DNA of 49,170 nucleotides from Myxococcales bacterium (GTDB lineage: Bacteria > Myxococcota_A > Polyangia > Fen-1088). Location: assembly GCA_025350815.1 (NCBI GenBank), contig JANXXE010000060.1, positions 1-49,170 on the forward strand, written 5' to 3'. Position 1 is the stretch's first letter. The number at the start of each line of letters is the position of its first letter. Positions 34,653 to 42,196 of the stretch are shown here, in pieces. The translations under genes and the position numbers were made by a program. The notes under the pieces were generated by a model. It was not told where the DNA came from and did no database searches. It saw nothing but the letters and a program-made list of their open reading frames with translations.

Positions 34653-35893
34653 CAGCGTCCCGAAGCCGCCAAACGTGCGCGCTGTGTGAGTCGAAAGCCC
34701 TTGCCGCCGTGATGTCGCTGGCGGCCACCCCGCCGGCCAACGAATTCGTGCCGGCCAGCGATGCCGGAAAACCGCAGGATTGTTTCCCTTTGACCCTGTT
34801 GCTGTGCGGACAGTGCGGCCACCTGCAGCTGGAATGCATCGTGGATCCCGAGCGGTTGTTTCGAAACTACGTTTACGTGTCGGGCACGTCGCCCGTGTTC
34901 ATCGAACATTTTCGTCGATACGCGGCCGACACCAGCCGGCGCTTTGGTCTGGGCGTGGCATCCTCCGTCGTCGAGATAGGCTCGAACGACGGCACGCTGT
35001 TGAAGCAATTCCAGGCGCTGGGCATCGGCAAGGTGTTGGGCATCGATCCAGCCCGCAAGATCGCGCAGCAGGCCCGCGACGAAGGTGTTCCCACGCTGGA
35101 GGCATTTTTCGCGGAAGCCACCGCCCGGGACATCGTCCGCGACCATGGCCCGGCTGATCTCGTGGTGGCCAACAACGTCTTCGCCCATGCCGAGGACCTG
35201 TGCGGCATCGCCACCGGCGTCCGCACGTTGCTCAAGCCCCAGGGCGCGTTTGTCTTCGAGGTGTCGTACTTGGCTGACGTCGTCGACAAGCTGCTGTTCG
35301 ACACCATCTATCACGAGCATCTGTCGTTCCACGCCGTCCGCCCGTTGGCGGGATTCTTTCGCCGGCTGGGCATGCGGCTGTTCGACGTCGAGCGTCTGGA
35401 CACCCATGGCGGCTCGATTCGCTGTTTTGTCGCGCGCGAGGAATCTGCGCACGCCGTATCGCCGGCCGTCGGCGCGGCGATCGCGGCCGAAGAGCAAGCG
35501 GGGCTGTTCAGTGCCGCGACCTACCAGGCGTTCAAACGCCGCATCGGCGAACGCGCGACGCAGCTTCGCAAGAAACTGGACGGGGTGGCCGACCGCCGCC
35601 ACAAAGTCGCCGGCTTCGGCGCGCCCGCCAAGCTGACGACGCTGATGTACGAATTCGGCATCGGCGCCGATGACGTCGGGTTCATCATCGATGATTCCCC
35701 GTGGAAGCAGGGGCTGTTCACACCCGGGAAACACATTCCGGTCGTGCCGTCGAACAAGCTGTACGAGGCGGCGCCGACTCACTGTATTGTCTTCGCCTGG
35801 AATTTTTCCGATTCGATCGTTCGTAAACACACAGAATTTTCGGCCCGTGGTGGGCAGTTCATCGTTCCTCTTCCGAACTTTCAGGAGCTCTGA
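34646..35893 (+). CDS. SAM-dependent sugar C-methyltransferase (NovU/TylC3-like)
   Basis: A 415-residue three-domain C-methyltransferase acting on nucleotide-linked keto sugars. The N-terminal zinc-binding domain has Cys11, Cys14, Cys54 and Cys57 (TCALCES and LLLCGQCGHLQ). The SAM domain has VVEIGSNDGTLLK (108-120), the catalytic-region EVSYLADVVDKLLFDTIYHEHLS (given in part: IYHEHLSF) and THGGSIRCFV. The C-terminal domain begins KVAGFGAPAKLTTLMY and ends QFIVPLPNFQEL, as in this family. GTG start inside the end of the cupin gene; its TGA overlaps the ATG of the following SDR gene. The gene set cupin-methyltransferase-SDR points to a branched or deoxy sugar. Confidence 0.92.
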   Translation: MVAASRSRQTCALCESKALAAVMSLAATPPANEFVPASDAGKPQDCFPLTLLLCGQCGHLQLECIVDPERLFRNYVYVSGTSPVFIEHFRRYAADTSRRFGLGVASSVVEIGSNDGTLLKQFQALGIGKVLGIDPARKIAQQARDEGVPTLEAFFAEATARDIVRDHGPADLVVANNVFAHAEDLCGIATGVRTLLKPQGAFVFEVSYLADVVDKLLFDTIYHEHLSFHAVRPLAGFFRRLGMRLFDVERLDTHGGSIRCFVAREESAHAVSPAVGAAIAAEEQAGLFSAATYQAFKRRIGERATQLRKKLDGVADRRHKVAGFGAPAKLTTLMYEFGIGADDVGFIIDDSPWKQGLFTPGKHIPVVPSNKLYEAAPTHCIVFAWNFSDSIVRKHTEFSARGGQFIVPLPNFQEL

Positions 35894-36942
35894 TGGGATT
35901 TCTTCTCGACAGCGATATCGACGAGCTCTGTTCGTCATTGGGTGAATCGGCGCGCGACTTTGCCGGCCGGCGCATCTTGATCACCGGCGCCCGCGGCTTT
36001 CTGGGCCGCTACTTCACCGACGTCTTTTTGCGGCTGAACGCCAAGGTGTTGAAGGACCCGTGCGAGGTCATTGCCCTCGACAACATGATCACGGCGGGAC
36101 AACTGGGCGCGGATCTACCGAAGGATCGCAGCTTCGCCTTCGTCAACCACGACATCATCAAGCCGTTCTATCCAGAACGCCCGGTCGACTTTGTCCTGCA
36201 CGCAGCCGGCATCGCGTCGCCGTACTACTACCGGAAGTGGCCACTTGAAACGCTGGAGGTCGCGACCACGGGCCTCAAGAATATGCTGGAGCTGGCCAAG
36301 GCTTCGGGCGCGCGTTTGCTGTTCTTTTCGTCGAGCGAAATATACGGCGATCCCGATGCGGCGCACGTGCCGACCAAGGAAAGCTACAACGGCAACGTTT
36401 CGTCGCTCGGCGCGCGCGCCTGCTACGACGAATCCAAGCGCCTAGGCGAGACGCTGATTCGCATCTACCACGAAAAATTCGGCGTCAAAGGCATGATTGT
36501 CCGCCCGTTCAATGTTTACGGCCCGGGCATGCAGAAGCTGGACTACCGCGTTTTGCCGAACTTTGCGGCGAAGATTCTCGCCAACGAGGCCGTGACCTTG
36601 TACGGGACCGGGAAGCAGACCCGCACGTTCTGCTACGTGACCGACGCGATTCGCGGCTTCCTGCAGGTCTTGCTGAAGGGCGAGCCGGGCGAACCGTACA
36701 ACATCGGTAACCCGAGCCCCGAGATCTCGATGGTGGATCTGGTCAAGACCATCCAGACCAGTACCAATCTGACGGTGAAGGCGAACATCGCCGAGCACCC
36801 GGATTCGTACCCCGCCGACGAGCCGCAGCGCCGCTGTCCGGACATCACCAAGGCGCGCATTCAGCTGGGCTACGAGCCGAAGGTCGCGCTCGACGAGGGC
36901 CTGCGCCGGTTCTTCGACTGGGCCCAGGGCGCTTACAAGTAG
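35893..36942 (+). CDS. NAD-dependent epimerase/dehydratase (UDP-glucuronate decarboxylase-like SDR)
   Basis: A 349-residue extended short-chain dehydrogenase. The nucleotide-binding motif is ILITGARGFLGRYF (28-41), the active-site Ser/Thr region FFSSSEIYGDP, and the catalytic YDESKRLGE (YxxxK). NVYGPGMQKLDYRVLPNF and TRTFCYVTDAIRGF are close to UDP-glucuronate decarboxylase and dTDP-glucose dehydratase families, with the former a better fit. It would work on a nucleotide sugar in the cytoplasm. ATG overlaps the methyltransferase stop (TGATG), so translation is coupled. The last ~20 residues are typical (ALDEGLRRFFDWAQ). Confidence 0.9.
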   Translation: MGFLLDSDIDELCSSLGESARDFAGRRILITGARGFLGRYFTDVFLRLNAKVLKDPCEVIALDNMITAGQLGADLPKDRSFAFVNHDIIKPFYPERPVDFVLHAAGIASPYYYRKWPLETLEVATTGLKNMLELAKASGARLLFFSSSEIYGDPDAAHVPTKESYNGNVSSLGARACYDESKRLGETLIRIYHEKFGVKGMIVRPFNVYGPGMQKLDYRVLPNFAAKILANEAVTLYGTGKQTRTFCYVTDAIRGFLQVLLKGEPGEPYNIGNPSPEISMVDLVKTIQTSTNLTVKANIAEHPDSYPADEPQRRCPDITKARIQLGYEPKVALDEGLRRFFDWAQGAYK

Positions 36943-36972
36943 CCGAAGCGGCTTGCACGAAGGATCCCCCGC

Positions 36973-37908
36973 ATGATCCGCCTGGGCTTGGTGGGGGTCG
37001 GTCGCTGGGGCCAGCGCTTCATCGAGACGGTGGCCCGCCGGCCGACGCGGGACGCGGCGATAACCTGTTTCGCCCGCGCGAAAGATGCCCGGGATGTCCA
37101 GATTCCGGGCGCGACGCAGGCCGGTGACTGGCGAGAAATTCTCGACGGGCACCTGTGTGACGGCCTGCTGGTTGTCACGCCGCCCGACAGCCACGTCGAG
37201 ATTGTTGCGCACGCCGCTGCTGCCGGGATGCCGGCGCTGGTGGAGAAGCCCTTGGCGCTCACCGCCGACGAGGTCCGACGGCTGGCCAGGGTCCTTGATC
37301 AAACGCCACGCGTGCCGGTGTTGGTGGACCACATCCACCTGTATTCGCCGCAGTTTCGCAAACTCAAGCAGCTCGTCGCGGAACTGGCCATGACTGTCGA
37401 GGAGATCGAAAGCGTCGGCTGCGGCGTGGGCCCGGTGCGGGACTATTCGTCGCTACTGGACTACGGCCCGCACGATCTGTCGATGTGCCTGGATCTTCTC
37501 GGACTGGCCGAACCCCGGCGCCTGGGACCAGCGCGCATGCGAAAGACAGCGGCCGGCGAGCTGTACGAGTTCGACCTGCAGATTGGCGGCGCCGTGGCGC
37601 ATATCAAGGTGGGGAACGGCGCCACCGCCAAGCATCGGCTATTTCGCGTGTCGGGCGGGGGACACACCCTCGCCTACGACGATCTGCGCGCGTTCGACGA
37701 AAAGCTGTTGCTGGACGGACAGCCCGTTGCCGTATCGAACCGCAAGCCTCTCGACACCGTCGTTGATGAATTCGTTGACACCGTGGCGCTTTATCGTCGG
37801 GCAGGCGCCGTCGCAGGTCCCGTCGGCCGCGGCGGCGTCGAGCTGGCCCTCGCGGTCGCCGAAATCATCGACGATGTGACGGGGCGGCTGGCAACGCCCA
37901 CGGCCTGA
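36973..37908 (+). CDS. Gfo/Idh/MocA family oxidoreductase
   Basis: A 311-residue NAD(P)-dependent sugar oxidoreductase. The N-terminal Rossmann fold starts RLGLVGVGRWGQRF; VVTPPDSHVEIVAHAAAAG and the catalytic-Lys motif LVEKPLALT follow, then the C-terminal substrate domain with LLDYGPHDLSMCLDLLG (active-site Asp/His). Such enzymes oxidise or reduce keto-sugar intermediates, which fits the adjoining epimerase and methyltransferase. It starts 30 bases after the SDR gene on the same strand and ends the plus-strand part of the sugar locus. Confidence 0.9.
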   Translation: MIRLGLVGVGRWGQRFIETVARRPTRDAAITCFARAKDARDVQIPGATQAGDWREILDGHLCDGLLVVTPPDSHVEIVAHAAAAGMPALVEKPLALTADEVRRLARVLDQTPRVPVLVDHIHLYSPQFRKLKQLVAELAMTVEEIESVGCGVGPVRDYSSLLDYGPHDLSMCLDLLGLAEPRRLGPARMRKTAAGELYEFDLQIGGAVAHIKVGNGATAKHRLFRVSGGGHTLAYDDLRAFDEKLLLDGQPVAVSNRKPLDTVVDEFVDTVALYRRAGAVAGPVGRGGVELALAVAEIIDDVTGRLATPTA

Positions 37909-37946
37909 GCGTGGGTCGCGTTCATGTCGTCCGGGCTGATCCGTGT

Positions 37947-38107
37947 TCAGACGATGCCCTTGCCCTTCAAGATCTCGAGAATGACTTTTACCGAAAGCAT
38001 GTCGGCCATGTCATCGGGTGTCCCGCGCTGCTATCAATCGACAGTTGCTCGCGTGGGACGTTGAAGACATTCGACATGACTGTGAGGAGGCGGTCGAGGG
38101 TGTTCAT
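37947..38107 (-). pseudogene. broken acyl carrier protein gene
   Basis: On the minus strand, an ATG at 38107 opens MNTLDRLLTVMSNVFNVPRE and continues QLSIDSS, which is helix I and the loop of an acyl carrier protein, but the frame ends at 37988 after 39 codons. In a shifted frame the DNA just downstream encodes DMADMLSVKVILEILKGKG and stops at 37947-37949, matching helix IV and the tail of an acyl carrier protein. The part between, with the DSL serine that carries phosphopantetheine and helices II-III, is gone. It is the only carrier protein-like sequence in the sugar locus and lies opposite to its neighbours. Confidence 0.62.
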
Positions 38108-38126
38108 GCTTGGCCGATCACGTGTA

Positions 38127-38143
38127 TTGACACCCCGAAGGGG
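38127..38143. promoter_or_regulatory. 17-bp motif copy 2
   Basis: TTGACACCCCGAAGGGG, identical to 31189-31205. It lies 19 bases upstream of the ATG of the broken carrier-protein gene (minus strand), where it reads CCCCTTCGGGGTGTCAA, as in front of the deacetylase-like gene. On the plus strand no -10 box fits at normal spacing before the Rsm22-like ATG at 38172, so an operator or a leader hairpin on the minus strand is more likely than a promoter. Confidence 0.4.
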
Positions 38144-38171
38144 CGCGATGGAAGGTGGGCAATACTAGATC

Positions 38172-39122
38172 ATGGGCCGCAGTCCCCCAATACGTTCCAT
38201 CCACAAGGGTCTCGTGGGCGCGCGGGCGCTGGTGGGCTCGCCCTACCTGGGTGATCCCAAACTCAGGCGCGCCTACGACGACGAGATCGCCCCGCGCACG
38301 CAGGCTGCTTTGGCGAAGATCTTTGCCGAGGTGCCCATTCGCGTGACCCGGGCGCTCGATCTTGGGGCCGGGACGGGTGCGGTGGGGGCCGCCATCCGGA
38401 CACGTTTCGGCAAGACCGTGGAACTTGTTTCCGTGGATCAGGTCGCGGGGCCGGGGATCGTCGTGGCGGATCTGCGTCGCGGGGCACGGCCCGCCGGCGT
38501 CAGTGGTCGCTTTGACCTGGTGGTGGCCGCGCATCTGCTGAACGAGCTGGCCGTCTCCGTCGACATCGAGGCACGCACGCAGCTGGTGGTCGGCTGGTGC
38601 GAGGAACTGCTTACCATCGGGGGCACCTGTGTGCTGGTCGAACCAGCCTTGCGCGAGACCTCGCGTGGCCTGCTGGCGGTCCGCGATGGGGTGGTCGCGC
38701 GCGGCTTGCACGTCGTGGCGCCGTGTTTCTGGCGTGGTCCGTGCCCGGCGCTGGCGCGCGAACGGGACTGGTGCCACGACACCGCCCTTCCCAGCACGGA
38801 GGCGGCCCGCCGCGGTGGACAGCGCGTCGACTTCAGCTACCTGGTTCTGCGGCACGCGCCGGTGACGGAGGCCGTCGCGGCGAATGTTTGGCGGGTCGTC
38901 AGCGATCCCTTGAAGGACAAAGGCCGCTTGCGGTTCTTCGGTTGTGGCACAGCCGGTCGCGTGCCGTTGATGCGCCTGACGCGGGATCGCAGTGACCGCA
39001 ACCGCGCGTTCGAGGACGTGCGGCGCGGCGACGTCATCGAGATCGCCGCCAGCGCCGGAGCGGGCGACGACCTGCGGGTGACAGCCGACACCGCGGTCTC
39101 CGTGCGCCGACACCCGTCCTGA
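38172..39122 (+). CDS. Rsm22-like small-ribosomal-subunit methyltransferase
   Basis: A 316-residue protein of the Rsm22 family, named for a mitochondrial ribosome assembly factor and related to bacterial predicted rRNA methyltransferases. The SAM-binding motif is RALDLGAGTGAVGAA (63-70), followed by FDLVVAAHLLNEL and CVLVEPALRETSRGLLAVRD. A Cys-rich patch, APCFWRGPCPALARERDWCH, matches the family's Cys/His motif that may hold a metal centre. RVDFSYLVLRH and a C-terminal small beta domain (KGRLRFFGCGTAGRV) complete it. It is 23 bases upstream of the kinase gene. Confidence 0.82.
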   Translation: MGRSPPIRSIHKGLVGARALVGSPYLGDPKLRRAYDDEIAPRTQAALAKIFAEVPIRVTRALDLGAGTGAVGAAIRTRFGKTVELVSVDQVAGPGIVVADLRRGARPAGVSGRFDLVVAAHLLNELAVSVDIEARTQLVVGWCEELLTIGGTCVLVEPALRETSRGLLAVRDGVVARGLHVVAPCFWRGPCPALARERDWCHDTALPSTEAARRGGQRVDFSYLVLRHAPVTEAVAANVWRVVSDPLKDKGRLRFFGCGTAGRVPLMRLTRDRSDRNRAFEDVRRGDVIEIAASAGAGDDLRVTADTAVSVRRHPS

Positions 39123-39145
39123 AGCCGGGTTAGAATCGCCCACCG

Positions 39146-40516
39146 ATGGCCCCCCCCGACGACAAGTTGCCGGCACCCGCCCCGCCGGTGTCGTTCGATC
39201 CGCTGCTGGGAAGTACCCTCGGTGGTCGCTACACGATAGTTCGGAAAGTCGGCGAGGGTGGCATGGGGGCGGTTTACGAGGCCCAGCACGTCGTCATTGG
39301 CAAGCGGGTGGCGGTCAAGGTCTTGCTGGAAAAGTTCTGGGAGAAGACCGAACTTGTCGCGCGTTTGCTTCAGGAGGCCCGACTGGCCAGCTCCATCGGC
39401 CACGAGAACATCGTCGATGTCACTGACTTCGGCACGACCAGCGACGGTCGCTCGTTCGTCGTGATGGAGTTTCTGGAAGGCGAGTCTCTGGCCAATCTGG
39501 TGACGCGAGACGCTCCACTGCCCATCGAGCGTTGTCTGCGCATCGGCCGCCAGGTCGCGGGCGCCCTCGGCGCCGCACACGCGAAGGGCATCGTCCATCG
39601 CGACGTCAAACCGGAAAACGTTTTTCTGGTCAGGCGAGGCGAGATGGACTTCGTCAAGGTGGTGGATTTTGGTGTCTCGAAGGCGGTGCGCACGCGCGAC
39701 GACAGCGCCGAGGGCCAGCGTCTCACGCACACCGGGATGGTCCTTGGCACGCCGCTGTACATGTCACCTGAGCAGGCGCGCGGCGACGACGACGTCGACA
39801 GCCGGGCGGATATCTGGGCGGTCGGCGTAATGCTGTATGAATGTCTGACTGGCGAAGTGCCGTTTCGTGCCACGAACTACCTGGGCGTGATTTCCCAGGT
39901 GCTCACGCAGGATGTGCAGCCGCCGTCGCAGTTGCGCCCCGAACTGGGTATCCCCGGCGCCGTCGAGGCTGTCGTGATGCGCGCCATGGAAAAGGATCGC
40001 GACAAACGCTACCGCGTGATGTCCGATGTCGAACGGGATCTCGATCGTTTGCTGGCCGGCGACCAGAACGTGGGCGTTCCCGGGCCAGCCCCCGTAGTCA
40101 CGGGTCCCGCCGCCCGGGTGGGGCCCCGCTGGCACCTCGCCGTCGCCGCGCTGCTACTCATCGCAGTGGGGATTGCTGTCGCTCTTGTGCGCGTGGAGGA
40201 CCGGCCACAAACGACCGTGCCGCCCTCGTCGCCGCCCTCGTCGCCGCCCTCGTCGCCGCCCCCGGCGCGTGTCGCGCTAACCCCCGCGGCGGCGCCGGTC
40301 CCCGTGTCCTCCGCGCCGCCTTCGCCCCAGCCCGCCGCGATTTCTAGCAAAGGCGAACCCGCGGTGCGCCCGCAGCGTTCGCGGGCGCGCAGTTCGGCGG
40401 CGACCCCTACCGCGCCCGCGGAGCCATCAGCATCGGAGACGCGGCTGATTTTCAAGGGCGACGATGTGCTGCCCAATCCGAGGGATCTTCAGGGCACGCC
40501 CCCACAGAGTCCCTGA
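39146..40516 (+). CDS. membrane-anchored Ser/Thr protein kinase
   Basis: A 456-residue Hanks-type kinase. The catalytic domain (about 25-300) has the Gly-loop GEGGMGAVYEA (36-46), the Lys of VAVKVLLEKF, HRDVKPENVFL (151-161), DFGVSKAV (174-181), GTPLYMSPEQARG and DIWAVGVMLYECLTG, all catalytic residues intact. A transmembrane helix (WHLAVAALLLIAVGIAVALV, ~329-348) is followed by a Pro/Ser/Ala-rich extracytoplasmic tail of ~100 residues with no sensor domain I can recognise. A 12-base tandem repeat (CCCTCGTCGCCG, about three copies at 40222-40261) encodes SSPP units. The TPR/PEGA gene follows by 21 bases. Confidence 0.93.
   Translation: MAPPDDKLPAPAPPVSFDPLLGSTLGGRYTIVRKVGEGGMGAVYEAQHVVIGKRVAVKVLLEKFWEKTELVARLLQEARLASSIGHENIVDVTDFGTTSDGRSFVVMEFLEGESLANLVTRDAPLPIERCLRIGRQVAGALGAAHAKGIVHRDVKPENVFLVRRGEMDFVKVVDFGVSKAVRTRDDSAEGQRLTHTGMVLGTPLYMSPEQARGDDDVDSRADIWAVGVMLYECLTGEVPFRATNYLGVISQVLTQDVQPPSQLRPELGIPGAVEAVVMRAMEKDRDKRYRVMSDVERDLDRLLAGDQNVGVPGPAPVVTGPAARVGPRWHLAVAALLLIAVGIAVALVRVEDRPQTTVPPSSPPSSPPSSPPPARVALTPAAAPVPVSSAPPSPQPAAISSKGEPAVRPQRSRARSSAATPTAPAEPSASETRLIFKGDDVLPNPRDLQGTPPQSP
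40222..40261 (+). repeat. short tandem repeat, 12-base unit CCCTCGTCGCCG
   Basis: About three copies in direct order inside the kinase gene encode PSSPPSSPPSSPPP in the Pro-rich linker after the membrane helix. The unit is a multiple of three, so copy-number change would keep the frame and alter linker length only. Confidence 0.8.
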
Positions 40517-40537
40517 TCAGGTAATCTCGGCTTTCCC

Positions 40538-42190
40538 GTGCGCTCCGCCGTCGTACCCGCCGCCGTGGCCTTCTGGCTAGCAATTGCCGTCGCCGCTTTA
40601 CCCGCCAACGCCCAGTCGCCCGCCGGCAAGGCGCGGGATTTTTACAAGAGCGGGTCAAGCTTGTTCGAGTCAGGCAACAAGGACCAGGCGCTGATCGAGT
40701 TTCAGCTCGCCCAGGAACTGGATCCCCAGCTGGACTACATCTTCGCGATGGCCCAGTGCGAGTATGGTCTGGGCAAACTCGAATCGGCGCTCGTGCACTA
40801 CCAGCAGGTTCTCGCCCTTGAAAAAACGGGTACGCTGGCCGACACAGCGCGGCTGCGCATCGAGGCTATCGAGCGGCGCCCGAGCACCCTGGTCATCAAT
40901 TCGGCGCCCGCGGATGTGCAGGTGCAGATTATCGGTGGCGGGCGGACCCTCAGCGGGCAGGCACCGAACAATTTCGAGGTTCCAAGCGGCCGCTACAAGA
41001 TCACCGTCAGCAAGGACCGCTACGTCACGCGAACGCAGGACGTATCAATCGGCATCGCGCAGACGAAGCCCCTGTTCTTTCAGCTGGCACCCATTCCCGC
41101 GACCCTGGAAATCGTGACCCATCCAGCAAATGCGACGCTGTATGTGCGGGGCAATCGCGCACAAAGTCCCTACAAGCAGGACGTCGAGGCTGGCACCTAC
41201 GAGATCTACGCCGAGGCGAACGACTACGGTGTTCGCCGCGAAACTGTCGTGCTCAATCCGGGCGACAAGCGCACCGTCGATTTTGCGCTGCCCTACGTGC
41301 AGCGTTCGGGACGCCCTGAGCTAATTGGCTTCTGGGTCGGCATGGGGGCGGTGGGTACCGGTGGCGCGGTCCTCGCGCGCTTGCAGAATCCGATGACCAA
41401 GGCCTCGACGCCCGCGTCCTTGACCCTGGTCGGCGCGGCGGCGGCGGTGGGCGGCATCGGTGGTGCGCTGGTTTCGCGCGCCTTCGTTCCGGATTACCTG
41501 CGCGACAATCTGGCCTTGTTTCGCATCGGCGCCATGTGGATCGGCGCCACTGAGGGAGCGGCGATGGGCCTGGCCCTTTCCCACGATCTGTCGTGGGGCT
41601 GGCTGGGCGGCGCGGCTGGCCTGGGCCTCGGGACGGTGGCAGGAACCGTCTTCGACGATAGGGCGCCCAACTATGGGCGCGTCGCGATCATTCAAAGCGG
41701 GGCCGTGATGGGGGCCCTGGTCGGGGCACTGGCAATTCCTGCGCTCAAATTCGACCCTGAAAACAGCACCCCGCGTGGGGTTCTGGTGGGTCTGAACATC
41801 GGTCTGGCGGCGGGGCTGGCCCTTGCCTATCTGCCCGACCAACGTGTCTACGGACCCACCTGGAAACGCGTCATTCTTGTCGATCTTGCCGCTGCGGCCG
41901 GCGCCTTTGCCGGCGCGCTGACCGGGACGGTCGACAACTGTATCGGCCAAGCCGCAAACGAGCAGTGCAGCTTTCAGTCCAATTCCCGTACGGCGAAGAT
42001 GGCGCTCGTGGGCGGAGCGGTGGGCCTGGTGGCCGGCTGGCTGCTGACCAGCGGCTTCGACAAGAACAACACGGAGCCCGGCGAAGCTCCGCGGCACGCG
42101 CTTTTGCCCACGCCGTCCGCCATCGCCGTTAGCAAGGTCGATGGCAGCGCCGAGATCATCCCCGGTCTGGCCGCCCAGGGGCGGTTCTAG
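40538..42190 (+). CDS. TPR and PEGA-domain membrane protein
   Basis: A 550-residue protein with a signal peptide (AVAFWLAIAVAALPANAQ). TPR-like helices follow (KARDFYKSGSSLFESGNKDQ, YGLGKLESALVHYQQVLALE), then two PEGA-type beta domains (TLVINSAPADVQVQIIGGG and TLEIVTHPANATLYVRGN) that act as cell-envelope binding or spacer modules. The second half has several Gly/Ala-rich hydrophobic segments (GFWVGMGAVGTGGAVL, GALVGALAIPAL, MALVGGAVGLVAGWLL), probably membrane helices. GTG start. Its place right after the kinase gene suggests a functional pair, as often seen in myxobacteria; the link is inferred from order only. Confidence 0.8.
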   Translation: MRSAVVPAAVAFWLAIAVAALPANAQSPAGKARDFYKSGSSLFESGNKDQALIEFQLAQELDPQLDYIFAMAQCEYGLGKLESALVHYQQVLALEKTGTLADTARLRIEAIERRPSTLVINSAPADVQVQIIGGGRTLSGQAPNNFEVPSGRYKITVSKDRYVTRTQDVSIGIAQTKPLFFQLAPIPATLEIVTHPANATLYVRGNRAQSPYKQDVEAGTYEIYAEANDYGVRRETVVLNPGDKRTVDFALPYVQRSGRPELIGFWVGMGAVGTGGAVLARLQNPMTKASTPASLTLVGAAAAVGGIGGALVSRAFVPDYLRDNLALFRIGAMWIGATEGAAMGLALSHDLSWGWLGGAAGLGLGTVAGTVFDDRAPNYGRVAIIQSGAVMGALVGALAIPALKFDPENSTPRGVLVGLNIGLAAGLALAYLPDQRVYGPTWKRVILVDLAAAAGAFAGALTGTVDNCIGQAANEQCSFQSNSRTAKMALVGGAVGLVAGWLLTSGFDKNNTEPGEAPRHALLPTPSAIAVSKVDGSAEIIPGLAAQGRF

Positions 42191-42196
42191 ATCTTC

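Noticed and set aside
37911-38168. 85-codon plus-strand frame between the Gfo/Idh gene and the Rsm22-like gene
   Set aside because: No homology; the opposite strand has two recognisable acyl carrier protein pieces that explain the DNA.
38127-38171. Sigma-70 promoter for the Rsm22-like gene using TTGACA at 38127
   Set aside because: No -10-like hexamer at 15-19 bases spacing; the first AT-rich stretch (AATACTAGAT) is about 30 bases away.
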